From positions 1-64,000 of the forward strand of contig VIIQ02000009.1 in the NCBI GenBank assembly GCA_007449985.2: a stretch of DNA of 64,000 nt, in the 5' to 3' direction. Shown here piece by piece: positions 34,731-47,480 of this stretch (the first letter of the stretch is position 1; the number at the start of each line of letters is the position of its first letter). The position numbers and the translations under genes were made by a program. The stretch comes from Desmodesmus armatus. Its lineage: Eukaryota; Chlorophyta; Chlorophyceae; Sphaeropleales; Scenedesmaceae. The notes below the pieces were generated by a model that worked only from the letters and a program-made list of their open reading frames with translations, ran no database searches and was not told where the DNA came from.

Positions 34731-35872
34731 TCAAGGTGCTGCCCCACCCAGCTCAATCAGCTCAATGTCACGCTCTGACAGTTCCTTCCGCTTTGGCATA
34801 GCAGCCAACCGCGTAACACTTGTGGCAAACTTACTGGGCACATCCCCTCCCGGCTGCTGCTGCTGCTGCGCTGCAAGCCGCTGGGCTGCCGCCCAAGAAG
34901 CAAACACGGCGTCTGTAGTGCCCTGTCCAGCTGACGCTGCTCCTGCTGCTGCTGTGGTGGCAGCTGCTGGTGCTGCTGGTGCAGCCTGGGCTCCTGCACC
35001 TGACTTCCAGTTCTGAAGAATGGAAGCAGCCTCACTTGCTGGCAGCATGCTGATGCGACGCCCATCGGCCGTCATGCGGGGTGGGAAACGGATGCCGGGC
35101 GCCCTGTGGCTGCTTACTGCTGCAGGAGCTGCAGGGGCTGATGTAGCTGCTGCCGGGGGCTGTGTGGGCTGTGGGGTGGACGTGGGGGTGTCTGGCTGCT
35201 TTGGTGGCGGCGGGCTGCCTCCTACCAGCTTGGCCTGGAGCAGTGCAAGGCAGCAGCCACATGTCATGCAGATGGCCAGGGCTTGTCAACATGTGGCCCT
35301 TCACGTCGCCTTGGTTTGTAGAGTCACTTGGGAGGTTGCTTTGGCACTATAGGTGGTGGGCTCACTGCCAAGTGGTTGCAGTTGGCAGCCTGCCTTACAT
35401 GACGAAACTAAATTTGGTGTCTACCCCCGCCACCATAAAACCCTCAGACCCACCTTGGCGACTGCATCATCCAGGGTTGCAACCAGCTGCCCGGGCACCA
35501 CCGTGTCCTGCTCCTGCACCACGATGCCGAGTATGGTGCCTTCACTGGGGGCTTTGATGTCAATTGTGACTTTGTCTGTTTCAACCTGTGCGATGGTCTC
35601 GTTCTCTGCAACTGCGTCTCCAGACTTCTTCAGAACAGTTGCAATGGTACCTGCAAGTCCAGATGAAACGGTGCAGGCAACGGGGCTTGTTGGCACACAT
35701 GCATTGCCTGCAGTCCAAGCTGTCGTGCTGCCCATGTCAGCACGCCCTCACCATCACTGATGCTGTCGCCGAGGGCAGGCACCACTATCTGCACGCTGTA
35801 CTGAGCTACAGCCTGCAGCTGCTGGGACAGCCGCAGCAGTGAGGGACACACACCCTTCAGATTAGACAGCAT
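34731..35872 (-). CDS. Mitochondrial lipoyl-domain protein with KGD4/MRPS36-like C-terminus, no acyltransferase domain
   Basis: Three minus-strand exons, 35752-35872, 35454-35650 and 34731-35234, join in phases 1 and 0 and give 273 residues. Residues 1-25 look like a mitochondrial presequence (MLSNLKGVCPSLLRLSQQLQ). Residues 27-103 form one lipoyl domain of the 2-oxoglutarate dehydrogenase E2 kind (VQIVVPALGDSISDG), with lipoyl-Lys67 in VETDKVTIDI. A Pro/Ala linker follows. From about residue 148, HRAPGIRFPPR, then PKRKELSERDIELIELGG at the very end, match the two conserved motifs of KGD4/MRPS36 (HxPxIRFPxR; (K/R)RxxxSxxEhxxIxxGG). KGD4 tethers E3 to the E1-E2 core. There is no HxxxDG acyltransferase motif before the stop. 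A truncated E2 is the alternative, but the KGD4-like tail argues for a genuine adaptor carrying its own lipoyl arm. Confidence 0.75.
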
Positions 35873-36313
35873 CTTTCCGAAAGACAGCGATCTGGCAGCC
35901 CTTGGAGATGCGATAATCAGTGCACTGGGCAGTGAGTAGTAGGTGACAACGAGTTGATGGATATAGACAAAGATATAGACAACATAGGAGGATGTCGAGA
36001 CCAGAGACAGTTGTCATGACTAACCTAGATCTACAGCTGCCAACCTGTCTACTCACGTGCCCGGCAGTGCCGCGACTAATCATGGAGAAGCTCTCGTTTG
36101 CGTTGGTTGGCCTGTTCTCATTGTCGTAACTGACTACTACTGCTTCTGCACAAGTCAGGTGTCTACTGTTCTGGAGCAGCACTGTCAACACCATTCTGCC
36201 CCCGCATCCTCGAGTGCAGGGCGGCATCCAACTGACGAGCCACATGAGCCAGTTGCATTACATAGTTATGCAGCAGTAGCAGCTGAGCTGCTAGGAGTCA
36301 GCCTTCCAACAGT
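35873..36313. promoter_or_regulatory. Divergent intergenic region between lipoyl-KGD4 gene and CTR9
   Basis: The start codons are 441 bp apart on opposite strands, so both promoters lie here. A doubled AGATATAGACA motif occurs near 35969-35981. No named element was recognised. Confidence 0.45.
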
Positions 36314-39300
36314 ATGGCCGCTGCGCCTGGGGGTGTGGTGCATGTGTCGCTGCACCAGTACAGCGAAGCAGTCGCTCTTGACCCGCTACCCAACGACGCT
36401 GATGACGTCGTGGAGCTGCTCAGCGCGGAGGCAGCACCCATTTCTGTGTGGCTGGATGCAGCAAAGGCGTTCCTGGCGCAGGGCAATGTGGGTGAACTGG
36501 CCTCCCCTGCTCATGCCTTCTCCTATCCACGCTGTCTGCAACACTCCTGCAACAGACTGAGCAGTGGTTTTGGGCTCCAGTGCTTGTTCATGGCGCATCA
36601 CCTGATCCCTACCTTTGATCTTTCTCGCCTTGTTGTCATCACACGCAGGTGCAAGCCTGCGAGGCTGTGCTGAACGATGCCATCTCCCCAGACGTGGTTG
36701 AGGGCATCAGGCAGCTGTACATGAGGGAGCCAACCTTTGAGCTGGTGCAGCTCAACTGTGCGCTGGCAGCCCTGCGCTTGGAAGAGGCCCGGGTGCAGCG
36801 TGACCAGCAGCTGTTTGACAAAGTGCAGCATCATGTGGAGCAGGCCAGGGCAGCTAGCAGAGCTGAGATGCTGCCAGACATGGTGCAAGGCATGCTGGAG
36901 CTAGCAAAGGTAAGCAGTTGCCGCCTGTGGAACAGTACTGGTGCACACATACTATCTACCATGGGTAAACCTATACGGTGGTGTGTGCTGCTATGACTGG
37001 CCCCAGATAGTGGGCAGACTGTGAGCAGCAGGTGCCTGCTTCGCCTTGTGAGACAGCAGCCGTCGCTGGGCACACAACACCAGCACTATGGGCATGCAGC
37101 GCGCGCACACACAACCCTTGCCAGCACCAGCTGCAGCCTATAACATATTCAGGACTTTGGGCCTGACTGCAGGTGTGTCAAAGCCAGAATGCAGTCCCAT
37201 GTGCCAGTAGCAACAGCAGCTGAGGCTGCTGTGGGCAGCTACTCATGTGTGCAGTTCCTTGATGAGACTATGCTCAGTGATGCTGGGTGTGTTACCTCTG
37301 ATCTGCAGAACAACACTCAGGCAGCGTTGCGGGCGTTTGAGGCAGCAGCAAGGAAGCACCACCATGGGAGGAAGAACCATGCGCCACTACTGGCGCAGGC
37401 GTCTGTCTACTTCAACAGCGGCAACATGTCCCAAGCACACCTGCTGTAAGCACTCTATTGTTTTCTTTCTGTGACGTCTGTGTCGACAGCCGGACAAGAA
37501 GCAATTTGTGCCGCCTATCAGGCAGTACTGCATGTGGCATCAGCTGCTTGCCCTGGGCACTGCGGTACCATTTCACACAGCTGAGTTTTCCACAGCTTGC
37601 CTCCAGCAGCGAACGTATTGAAGCCTGTGTTGTGCTGACATGTCCTGCAGGTATGCTCAGGTCCTGCGCGAGAACCCCAAGTGCCCCTCAGAGGTGCGGC
37701 TGGGCATCGCAGCATGCCTGTACAGGGGTGGCAAGCTGGAGCGCACAGGAGCAGCATACAAGAGGTATGGACGTGAGCGCCTGCTGCTGGTGTTTAGTTG
37801 AGTCACTGCGTGCTGACACCCTGCTGCTGACAAACACATGCCTGGCAGCCGTAGCAGCATTTTGCAACGCCGCGACGACAGATGCGCTTGAATTGGAGAG
37901 CGCCATGCATCTTATTGCCAGGGCAACAAAGACCACCTGCTTCCACATCTGGCGACGCCACCCCGACCACACTCCCCCACGCCCTGCTGACATGCCCACA
38001 TCAACCTTGGCCGTCTGACATTGCCACATGCATGCATGCATGCTTGTGCTTGTGCTGACCTCCTGCAGGGTGCTGGAGTTGGAGCCAGACAGTGCAGATG
38101 CCCTGCTGGGTCTGGCCATGATTGCGTTTGGGTCCCCCAACGTGCAGGAGGGCCTCAACACCGGCCTGCAGTACCTCCAGAGGGCATATGCCGCTGAGCC
38201 TGCCCACCCTGGGGTGCTGATCATGCTCAGCCACTTTGCTATGGTCAAGGGCATGTATGACGAGGTGAGATGGGGTGTTTTGTATCGTCACCGTGCACAG
38301 TGTGTGTGCATGCGTGTACCCTGCTTGATGTGTGCGCATGCCTCACAACCATCCAGCTTTAGCATATCTGCAAGGTATGGATCGGGGCTGCTTGGACCTA
38401 CAGTATAGAGTCACTCTGCTCGATGTGCACAGGCCGTAACTACACGCAGGGGCGGCGCCGTTGCAGTAGGTGAACCACACCCACGTGCTTTGATGGTACA
38501 AGGCGGCAAGGACAACCTGGGCCACATCCAGTGTGCATGCGCCCTGGTGGCACCTCGTCCACATAGAGGACAGGATGTTTCTCATCATGTTCATTGTTGT
38601 GCTGACGATGCATGTGTACGTGTTTGCAGGGCAAGTACCTAGCAGAAGCTGCACTGCTGAGTGCTGACACCAACAGGCTGCGTGTGGCTGCACATACGCT
38701 GGTGGGGCGCTGCTGTCACGCGTTGGGCGACTTCCAGTCCGCGCAGCTCAACTATGCGCAGGTGAGGCTTATTTCCTGGCGGCTTGTGCGTGTAGGAGAC
38801 ACGTGTACATGGTGTCACGGTTAGGAGGGGTAGTAGGGGCCCCTGTGTGCGCTGCTGTCGTTGCCTGCCTGCCCCAGTTCATAGCACCACAGCTTCAACA
38901 CAGCTTCTTGCCGTCAAGGGGCCAACCCACATTTGCGTGCTTGTATGCTTGTTTGTGTGCTTTGCAGGCCATCCGCTTGGATCCCTCGCAGCCCATGGCC
39001 CACCTTGGCACGGCCCAGGTGTACTTGGCTGCCAGCGGTGAAGTCACAAACGTGGTGTCAGAGCTGGAGTTGGTGCTCAAAGCGCTGCCAGGTACAGCAA
39101 ATGCGTGGCTCCCTTGCTTTGGGGTATGGGGCACTACCGCCAGCATCATCACTACTACCAAGAGGACTGCTTAGCAAAGCAGTATGGCTGCGGGGAGGAT
39201 CTTAGGACCGTCCCTGGCATACATGCAGCTCAGTTATGCTCACTGATGTTGCAAGGCGGGTAGGTGCTGCCCTCGCGGGCGAAGCTCATCGAGATGCATC

Positions 39301-42300
39301 GCGTTGTTATTCTGCAAATGCTTGTCCTATGGAAGCTCATGTGTGCTGGTTCACTGAGGCTGTAGGATTGTGCTGTGTCGTGCTGTGCTTGTGCAGGTAA
39401 CACAGATGCCATGCAGCTGCTGGGCGGTCTGCTGTCTGTCCTGCCTGAGCGTGTGTCCAAGACCATGCAGGCACACAAGGATGTGCTGCTCAAGCGGGTG
39501 AGCTGGGGACACATGACTTCTGGGTGGCATGGAGTAGGGCCTCGAATCTTCAGGCAGCAAAGTTTCACCAAGTGCAGTGTGTCTGGACTGTTGCATTTCA
39601 CCCAGCTGGAACGACTGAGATCCTCTTCAGCACTTGTGAGAGAGGGTGAGCCATGAAGTCCCAGGTCTCAGTGTTGGTAGGGATCACCTGCAACCATAAG
39701 CCTGGAATGCCTGACAGGATTTTTGCCACTGCGCTGTGCTGTGCTGTGCTGCGCTGCGCTGCCAACAGACGGAGGACGCAACCCTGCAGGAGTATGTTGG
39801 TGACCTTCTCGCTGCTGCCGACCCCGCAAGTAAGTGAACTTCGCATCCAACGCTGCACCCCACGCTGAACATCCAGCGCTGCACCCCAGAAAGTCCGCAT
39901 ACATGCACGCTGAACCATCTCTGCAAGGCTCTTGTGTGCATGTCCTGCGTGCAAGAGTTGATCCTTTGCATGCTGCTGTTGCCCTGTTGGGGCCGGTTAC
40001 TGCTGCCTTCTTGACTGCAGCCTCGCTCAGCGCGTTTGACATCGCCGTGCAGCTGCACAGGCAGCGGCAGGACGCGGTCACCAGGCGCAACAACGCGCGC
40101 GCAGCAAAGCGGCAGCAGCTTCTGGAGCTCCAGGGGCAGCCTGGGGCTGCTGAGGCGCAGGCGCTGCTGGAAGAGCTAGGGGAGGATGAGGATGTGCCGC
40201 TGGCGCCTGCCAAGCTGCTGAACAACGCTGCCGTGCTGAAGTACAGGTGTGTTGTGTGCTGACAAGCGCAGCTGTTTCAGGTTTTTTTAATGGCCTCGTG
40301 CTGATGAGTTTGTAGTGGTGAGACGGAACACAGGAACACTGCTACAGCTGCTGGCAAATCAAAGTCAACAAATCAAACTGGGCCAAATGCGAAGTGGACC
40401 CCTCTTCTCTGCCACCTTTTTCCCCCAACTTGGTTGACCTGCGCAAAGCTTCGAGAGCCCAAGTTGGTTGGCCCACGCACACCAACAAGACACTGCTTGG
40501 CAAAGGTCTTCTTACAGCATGCATCATGTCCAGTGCTAGCTATCAGCGCTGACGCTCCCTTGGTGTGCCGTCCCATGCTGCAGGGCTGGGCAGATGCCTG
40601 AGGCCTTGGCGCTCATGCAGGAAGCCACACAGAACATGATGGTCGACCAGGCCACACCGGCCATGCACAAGATCACCATGGGCTACAACCTGGCCCGCCT
40701 GCAGGAGGCATCAGGTGCGGTGCTGACAGCACATACAGCATGGATGGCGTGTGGCTGCATTGCAGATCTGTACTAATGTTTGTGCATCCACTAACTGAAA
40801 GTGTTCAGCACCGACCAGACAGGAGAGCTACTGTTTGCATGGGTAGCACATGCACGGCAATGTGGCTGGCGCTGTGGGCGTCATCAGAAAAACTCTTCAA
40901 TGAAGCCTAGATGTTGACGTGGGATTCTTGTTGCTTCTCCTGGTTTGCAGGCGACCTCAAGGCCGCGTCCAAAGCGTACCAGGAGTTGGTGCAGCAGTTC
41001 CCTGGCTACATCGACTGCTACCTGCGGCTGTCAGCTCTGGCTCGTGCTGCTGGTGACATGGACAAGGCGCGGGAGTGGGCAGATGCGGCGACGCAGCAGG
41101 CTGGTGGTGACGTGGACGCACAGTCGTTGCTGGCGACGCTGTACCTGCAGAGAGGGTGAGGCAGGGGTGTGGGACTGTTGCTGCACCTGCCTTCCAAAAT
41201 ATAGCCCTGCATGAATCTCACAGATGCTGCCAGACGGAGGATGCCATCACAACTGTTCACACTATGGGCGCTCCTTGACGGTGATTGTTAGGCTTCCTCC
41301 AACACTGGCAATGCCTGCAGTTGCAACCCGCCAGATGGTCGGTTATATATGTGCCTGCTGTTGTGTCGGATGTGTGGCGCCTGCTGCTGCAGTGACAACC
41401 AAGCCGCACGGAACTGCATCAGCAAGGCAGAAGAGGCCTCGCCCCAGGCCAAGAACGACCCATACCTGCGCCTCACACACGCCAACATCATCATGAACAT
41501 GCTGCCCTCCGGGCGCTACAGCAGCCTCAAAGACAACGAGAGGACCAAGCACCAGGACTACATTCACAAGGTAACTGGTGATGCCCTGACTGGGTGCCAC
41601 CCAGTGACGGTCACAGCATACAATAAGGCCTCTACAGCAGCAGCATTCACTTTGGCATGTTGCTGTGCTTTTGTTGTGACTGTGGTGATGTATCGTGGGG
41701 CCTCACAAGGGACCATGACATGCTTTTGTGGGGCTTACTAGCAGGGATGTCGCCGAGTCGTGTGTTGCACTCTCTGTAGGCGGCAGAAAGAAGGTCTTGG
41801 ACATGGCTGCCTCTGTTGTGAATCAGCCCCATGGTGACCACCGTGTCCAGGAGGAAGCAGGTTGTGAAGTTTTTGCCTCTTGTTGACCTGACCTGAGAGA
41901 CTGGGGTACGACAGGCCTCACGGGGCACCTTCGTGAGCCCTTGGCTCGCTGGGTAGTGCTGAGGTTTGAAATCTCCTCCCAAAGTTTTTGTATTGTACTG
42001 TACTGTACTGTTTTGCTGCTGCTCTTGCAGGCGCTGGGTCTGTACAAGGAGGTCATCAAGGCGCAGCCAGATAACATCTACGCCCTCAACGGGATCGGCA
42101 CATGCCTGGCAGGTGTGTGCACATTGTGGCGCATGAGCTGACATGAAAAGCAGTTCCACCAACCCTTGAGGCCCGTGGAAAGTGTCAGCACATTTGCATG
42201 GTGCCTCCATCCTCGTGTGGTGCAGTCGCTGCACTGTGAGTTCGTAGTTGGCCTAGTACATGTCTGTCACAGTCTACGCTGAACTTCGGACGTTTTCCCT

Positions 42301-45300
42301 GCCTTGTGATGCTCTGTGGTGCGTGATCGCAGAGTTGGGGCACCTTACTGCTGCCAAGGAGGTGTTTGGCGAGGTCATCCGCGCCACCAGCCGCACTAAG
42401 GGCTTTGTCAAGCTGCCGGAGGCCTACACAAACATGGGGCACCTGGGACTCGCTCAGAAGAAGTACCCTGACGCGCTGCGCATGTATGAGCTGGTGGGGC
42501 GGCTCAACCAGCAGCGAGACGTCAAGGTGGGTGGGTCCCGCGTTGGTTTGCTGGCTAGTGCCAAGGTTGGGAGTCTATCCCCATTTACTAAACGGTACTG
42601 TAGTGTAGTAGTGTACTGTTAGTGACGAGGGTGTGGCTGGAGAGGGGGCAGGTGCTGACAGCAGGCTGCAATCAGGCAGTGGTAGCTGCAGACGTCATGG
42701 TCTTACGGGGCGTGCATACAGTGGGGAGGGCAGTAAAGGAGGAAGGGGGGCTTGGGATGTTGATCCCTGCGAACATGTACGCCTTGGGTTTTTCATGTGC
42801 GCCTTTGTGGTTATCAGATACCACTCTCAAAGGGCGTCTAGCGCAGCTGTTGACAGTTTGGTGAGCGGCATGAAGGCCTGGTCTTACCAGAAGCCTGCGG
42901 GGTTTCAAGATCTCCTCACTGGTCGTCATGCACAGGGTGTGCTTTGACGTCAGGACGCTCACAACGCCTCAGAACGGCGCATATGACCGGTGCCAGGCAG
43001 ACGGTATGACCTGCTGACAAGGCAAAGCACGTGCTCCCTGTTGCGCAGGTGTTGACGCTGATGTCTCGCGCCTACCATGACGCCAACGAGCACGATGCAG
43101 CGAGGCGGGCGCTGCTGCGGGGACTGCACATGTTCCCTACAGACCTCAAGCTGCGCTTCAATCTGGCCTTCGTGCTGCAGGTGTGTGCTGACAGGGGAAG
43201 GGATGTGAACATGCAGGAAAAGACCCAGTCCGAGCAGAGAGCAGCGCGCTGTACCATGTTTGCGGCACATGGCCTTGCCACATGTGTGACTGAATACAGT
43301 AGCGCGCGGGTAGCGGCTTTCCAAGCCAGTGTCTGTTTTGCATGTTAGCTTCCAGCATGTTGCGCCTCTGCAGGAAGTGACAGAGTCAGCGCATGTCCTT
43401 GCCGAGGGTTGGGATGAATGGGTTCGATGGGTTTTGCATGCTTTTGTGGGTTGGCCAAGAATGGGTTCGATGGGTTTTGCATGCTTTTGTGGGTTGGGCG
43501 TGCAGGAACAAGCTATCAAGCTTTTCAAGCGCGAGTATGAGAAGGGAGACCCACAGAAGCTTGAGGACTGCAAAACAGCCATGCAGGCACTGCAGCAGGT
43601 GAGCCACATGCAAGCACCGCCGCATGCAAGCACCGCCGCATGCTGTGCTGTGCTTTGTGCTTGCCCCAAGCTGCCTTCCTGCTCAAGTTCTAGTGTATGT
43701 ACACACGGTGCAAATTTTCAGCACGGTTTGCATGCTGATGTGATCCACATCAGAGTCTTCTGTGTGTGTTGAGCACGTGTGCTACGTCACAACCCCATGG
43801 GGTTTGCGCAGTGCAGTAAGGAGGATAGTGAAGCTGCTCGTCTCATGACAAATGCATAATTACTGCTTGTTGTTGTGCCGGTGCCATGCTGTGTCGTGCT
43901 GTGCTGTGCTGTTGCAGGCTGGCCGCCTGTTCAACCAGCTGGGGGACATGGGGCAGGAGGCACTGAAGAAGGGGGGCCTGGACTTCAAAAAGGTCGAGCT
44001 GCATGCCAAGTTCTGCGTCGAACAAGTGCCTAAGGTGGGTCCTGTGCAGACTGTTGCCAACACTCCAGCTGGCTTCTGTTTCATACATTTGCAACAGGAG
44101 ACTGGATGCACCATATGTGTATTTAGTGTGTTGTCCGCCACAGGAGCTGGGTTGAAATTTGATGTGTGTTGGCGTATGTAGCACTTGACTGTGCCTGTAG
44201 CTGAGCCCCATCGGTCGTCCAAGGGCCAGGGCAGTGGGCTGTCTCTCAGCGGCTATGTTGTCTGTGGAGGCTGCGCGCACTCCGAGGGAGGTCGACTAGT
44301 GGGAGGTCAACTAGCTAGTGCTATAGCACCCCTACAAATTTCCGTGTGGCACATATGCAGGTGTAATGCGTGGCCTGCACTTGCAATCATGTAGGTTTGT
44401 TGTGCAACTTTTGACTTGCCGACTGTCTTGGTTCACCAGGTACCACTGCCGCTATGTCCAATTATTGACTCACGCAGGGAATGACTCACTCAACTGCTGT
44501 GTTGGTTGCTGTTGTTTTGGCTGTCAGTCCCAAGCGGTGCTGAAGGCTGCAGAGGCTGAGGCGAACTTCAAACAGAAGGAGCTGCACGCGAAGCAGACCG
44601 CTGTGCGGACGGTGAGTGCATCAGACCTACATATGAAGCACCTGCTGCAACGGGGCGGCAGAGAGAGCGCTAGGCTGGTCCAAATCTTGTGGCCACGCCG
44701 GCTGAGGCCATGTGGCTGCTATGTTCTTGCTAGGAAGCACACGCGGTTTGTGCAGCATACGGCTGCGGCGCAGCGAGGGACAGTTTTGGCTGCAAAAAGC
44801 CGAGCAAACATATAGTAGCCAGGAGATCTCGCAGAAAGCGTGCTGGCCTTTGTCACTGCAGCTCTTCAGGTCACATCTGGGTGGGACTGTATGGTCTTAT
44901 CAGCAGCTTGCAGGGCGTGTTAGGCAGCGGGCGGTGTTTGCTTGAGCTGCTGCTGTTGCTGGGGCCGGTGCGGGGCTCAGTTGGAACATGTCCACGCTGT
45001 TGGGGCATCCGTCAACAGCTCCTGTGTCAGCCGTACCTGCAGGAATGGTCAGCTGACGCTGCTGATTGCCAGATCTCACTGAACACTAGGCAAAACAATA
45101 TGGTATTGGTGTGGCTATATGCGTAGCAGAAGTCATCCGATTCAGAAGGCTTCTGTGCTGTGCCCCTTGCCCCTCCCCCGTGTGCCTGACTGCAGGCTGA
45201 GCAGGCACGCCTCCTGGCGGATGAGGAGGCCAAGGCCAAGCAGCGGGCAGAGAAGGCTCGCAAGGAAGCACTCGCCAAGAAGTGAGGACACACGGCTCTG

Positions 45301-47379
45301 CTTGTGACTGCATGTTGATGTTGGGATCTGTTACAACCGCACGCTGTTTGCTTGGGCGTGCATCCCTGTCAAAGTGGCGGCCTCATGACACCAATGCCTG
45401 CTGAGTCATGCATGGCCTGCTGGTACACCCTTCAACTCATCTACTAGACAGCAAATTGCTTAGGGGGACTGCTGCTGCTGTTGCCGTGTGCTGCTGCTGC
45501 GCCATGTCGCCACTGCTGTCACCATGCCGCCACCTTCCTTCCTTCCCATATCAAATCCATGCAGGGTTCTTGAGGAGTCGCGGGCTAAGGTGACAGAGCT
45601 GCACCAGGCCAAGCGCCTGGCTAACATCGACACCGGGGACACGGGTGATGGAGGCGAGGGTGCTGACGGCAAGGCAAAGAGTAAGAAGCGCAAGAAGGGG
45701 GCCACGGCAGCAGCAGCTGATGAGGAGTTCTATGTGGGAGATGACGCGCCGATTGAGCGCGTACCCAAGAAGAAGAATGTGGAGGTGGGTGGGGTGCTGC
45801 CTGGCATGGGGATGGCACACACTCTTTGTGGCTGCTGCAGCACATTGTGCTGCCAAGTCGGGGTTGATGTTCAAGAATGTTCATGCCAGCCGTACTAGCA
45901 TGGCCCTCCACAGAAAAGCGCCTCTGAGGTGCCAATGCATGCAGCTGAGTGAGAGTGTGTGTTCAACATGTGAACTCCATGCGAGTCACATGCAAGCAAT
46001 TCTAGCAGGCACACACAAGGATAGTCCCACAAGGACAGTCAAACCATGATGTATGTGCGGAAAGCCAGGGCATGTCCCTGCATAACACTGTGTGTGTAGA
46101 CACCGGGAGTGCATCCAGCCAATGCATGTGTATGCTGCTTGCCGGCAGGCTGAGCTTAAGCGTGGTGGGCTGGACAGCGATGAGGAGGATGCAGATGTCA
46201 ATGAAGATGAACTCTTTGGCAGTGACGGAGAGGGAGGAGACCTGGATGCAGGTACGGGGCAGGCCATACAGGCATTTGAATGTCTAATTGCATGGTATGC
46301 GCACCTAAGCATGGTGCTTGTTGCCGTTATGCGCCAAAGCGGGTGTGAGTGTTTGTGCGTGACTGTGTGCCAGCGCCACGTCATGTGTGCGGGCTTGCAT
46401 GTGTGTGAGGCAGTGAGTGGACCCAGGATGAGGAGTATGCCGTGATGGTTGGGCAAAGGCACTGTGGCCATTTAAGGGAGGTGGGGTGGCAGACAGTGCT
46501 GCCACCCGGCTAGATGTGCAGGACTTCCGTCCCCACCTACACAATCAAAGTGCTTCCTCCACGTCTGCCTGCTGCAGGCTTAAAGCTCTCTACAGATTGA
46601 TGTTGAGCAGTATGAGCCAGCCTTGCCCTGTTCTTTGCTGCCGCGCCCTCAGCTCACATAGATGCGCATGGCTGTCTTTGCCGGTGTGTGCCAGTGCGCT
46701 GACAAAGACTTGCTGCTCTTCCGTGTGTGCAGATGCAGGCGGTGATGCAGCAGCACAGCCTGCAGCGCGGCCAGCGAGTGGTGGCAGATTGCGGCGGCGG
46801 GCGGCAGCAGCTGGTGCTGGTGACGAGCAGATGGGCGAGACCGATGCCGCCCCAATGGACGGTGACCTGGTGTTTGGTGGCATGGACGATGACTTGCAGG
46901 ATGAGGAGGTGAGTGGCGAAGGATCGAAGTGCGGCTGAAGGGCACTAGGCTGGTGTTTACACAGGCCGGTAGACAGGCGCATTCCTGCTACATGGAGTGA
47001 ATATGGCTCATCAAGTGCGGGGTGCCTGGCTGTGGGGAAGGGTTGCCCCAAATGTCTAGTAGACCCAGAGCAGTGGAACTCAAGTGCGGGCGCCATTATT
47101 TGACCTGCTGGTACTATGAGACTGGCTGGCGTAGGTGGGCACCAGCTGTGTTGTTCTGTGCGCTGACCCGGCTGTCTGTTCAATGCACTGGGCCTGCAGC
47201 TGGACGATGGTGCAGGACAGCAGCAGCCCCAGCGCAAGCGGCAGCGGCAGCAGGCCCTTGCCTCTGATGACGAGGGCGGCGAAGAGGATGCAGCAGCAGC
47301 AGGGGGGGAGGAGGCAGGAGCAGAGCAAGCAGGGGATGGGGCTGGGCTCGACGGTATGGAGGAGGACGACTTGTTTTGA
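36314..47379 (+). CDS. CTR9: PAF1 complex subunit CTR9 (TPR protein)
   Basis: Twenty-four exons: 36314-36487, 36649-36909, 37309-37445, 37651-37764, 38069-38264, 38630-38761, 38968-39091, 39397-39497, 39769-39829, 40021-40246, 40584-40714, 40951-41155, 41393-41570, 42031-42112, 42333-42526, 43049-43180, 43506-43598, 43918-44034, 44528-44611, 45196-45281, 45565-45784, 46149-46251, 46733-46908, 47200-47379. All phases agree and give 1168 residues, close to animal CTR9. The N-terminus VALDPLPNDADDVVELL and ISVWLDAAKAFLAQGNV is typical. Then come many TPR units (for example SEVRLGIAACLYRGGKLERT, YPDALRMYELVGRLNQQRDV), a coiled Glu/Lys/Ala region and a long acidic low-complexity tail ending MEEDDLF. 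CTR9 scaffolds the PAF1 complex on elongating RNA polymerase II. A TPR segment usual between exons 2 and 3 was not found. Confidence 0.9.
43417..43497. repeat. 43-bp tandem duplication in CTR9 intron 16
   Basis: AATGGGTTCGATGGGTTTTG and the bases after it recur with period 43 (43417-43454 and 43460-43497), ending 8 bp before exon 17. Confidence 0.9.
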
Positions 47380-47475
47380 GGGTTGAGAGCTGCTGTGGGA
47401 AGATGAGGAGGATTTTAGGTCGATTTGGTTGGTGTTTGACGGCCTGAGCAGGATATGCTCTGCGCTGTGTGGAGC

Positions 47476-47480
47476 TGTAA
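47476..47480 (+). terminator. Candidate polyadenylation signal TGTAA for CTR9
   Basis: TGTAA lies about 97 bp after the CTR9 stop. In the inverted pseudogene the corresponding bases are changed, consistent with loss of function there. Confidence 0.4.

Noticed and set aside
34439..34756. Minus-strand frame overlapping the end of the lipoyl-KGD4 gene
   Set aside because: It lies in the 3' flank in another frame, with no domain or start context.
34731..35872. Ordinary dihydrolipoamide succinyltransferase (E2)
   Set aside because: The frame stops after the KGD4-like tail with no acyltransferase core or HxxxDG motif, and no further exon is seen downstream.
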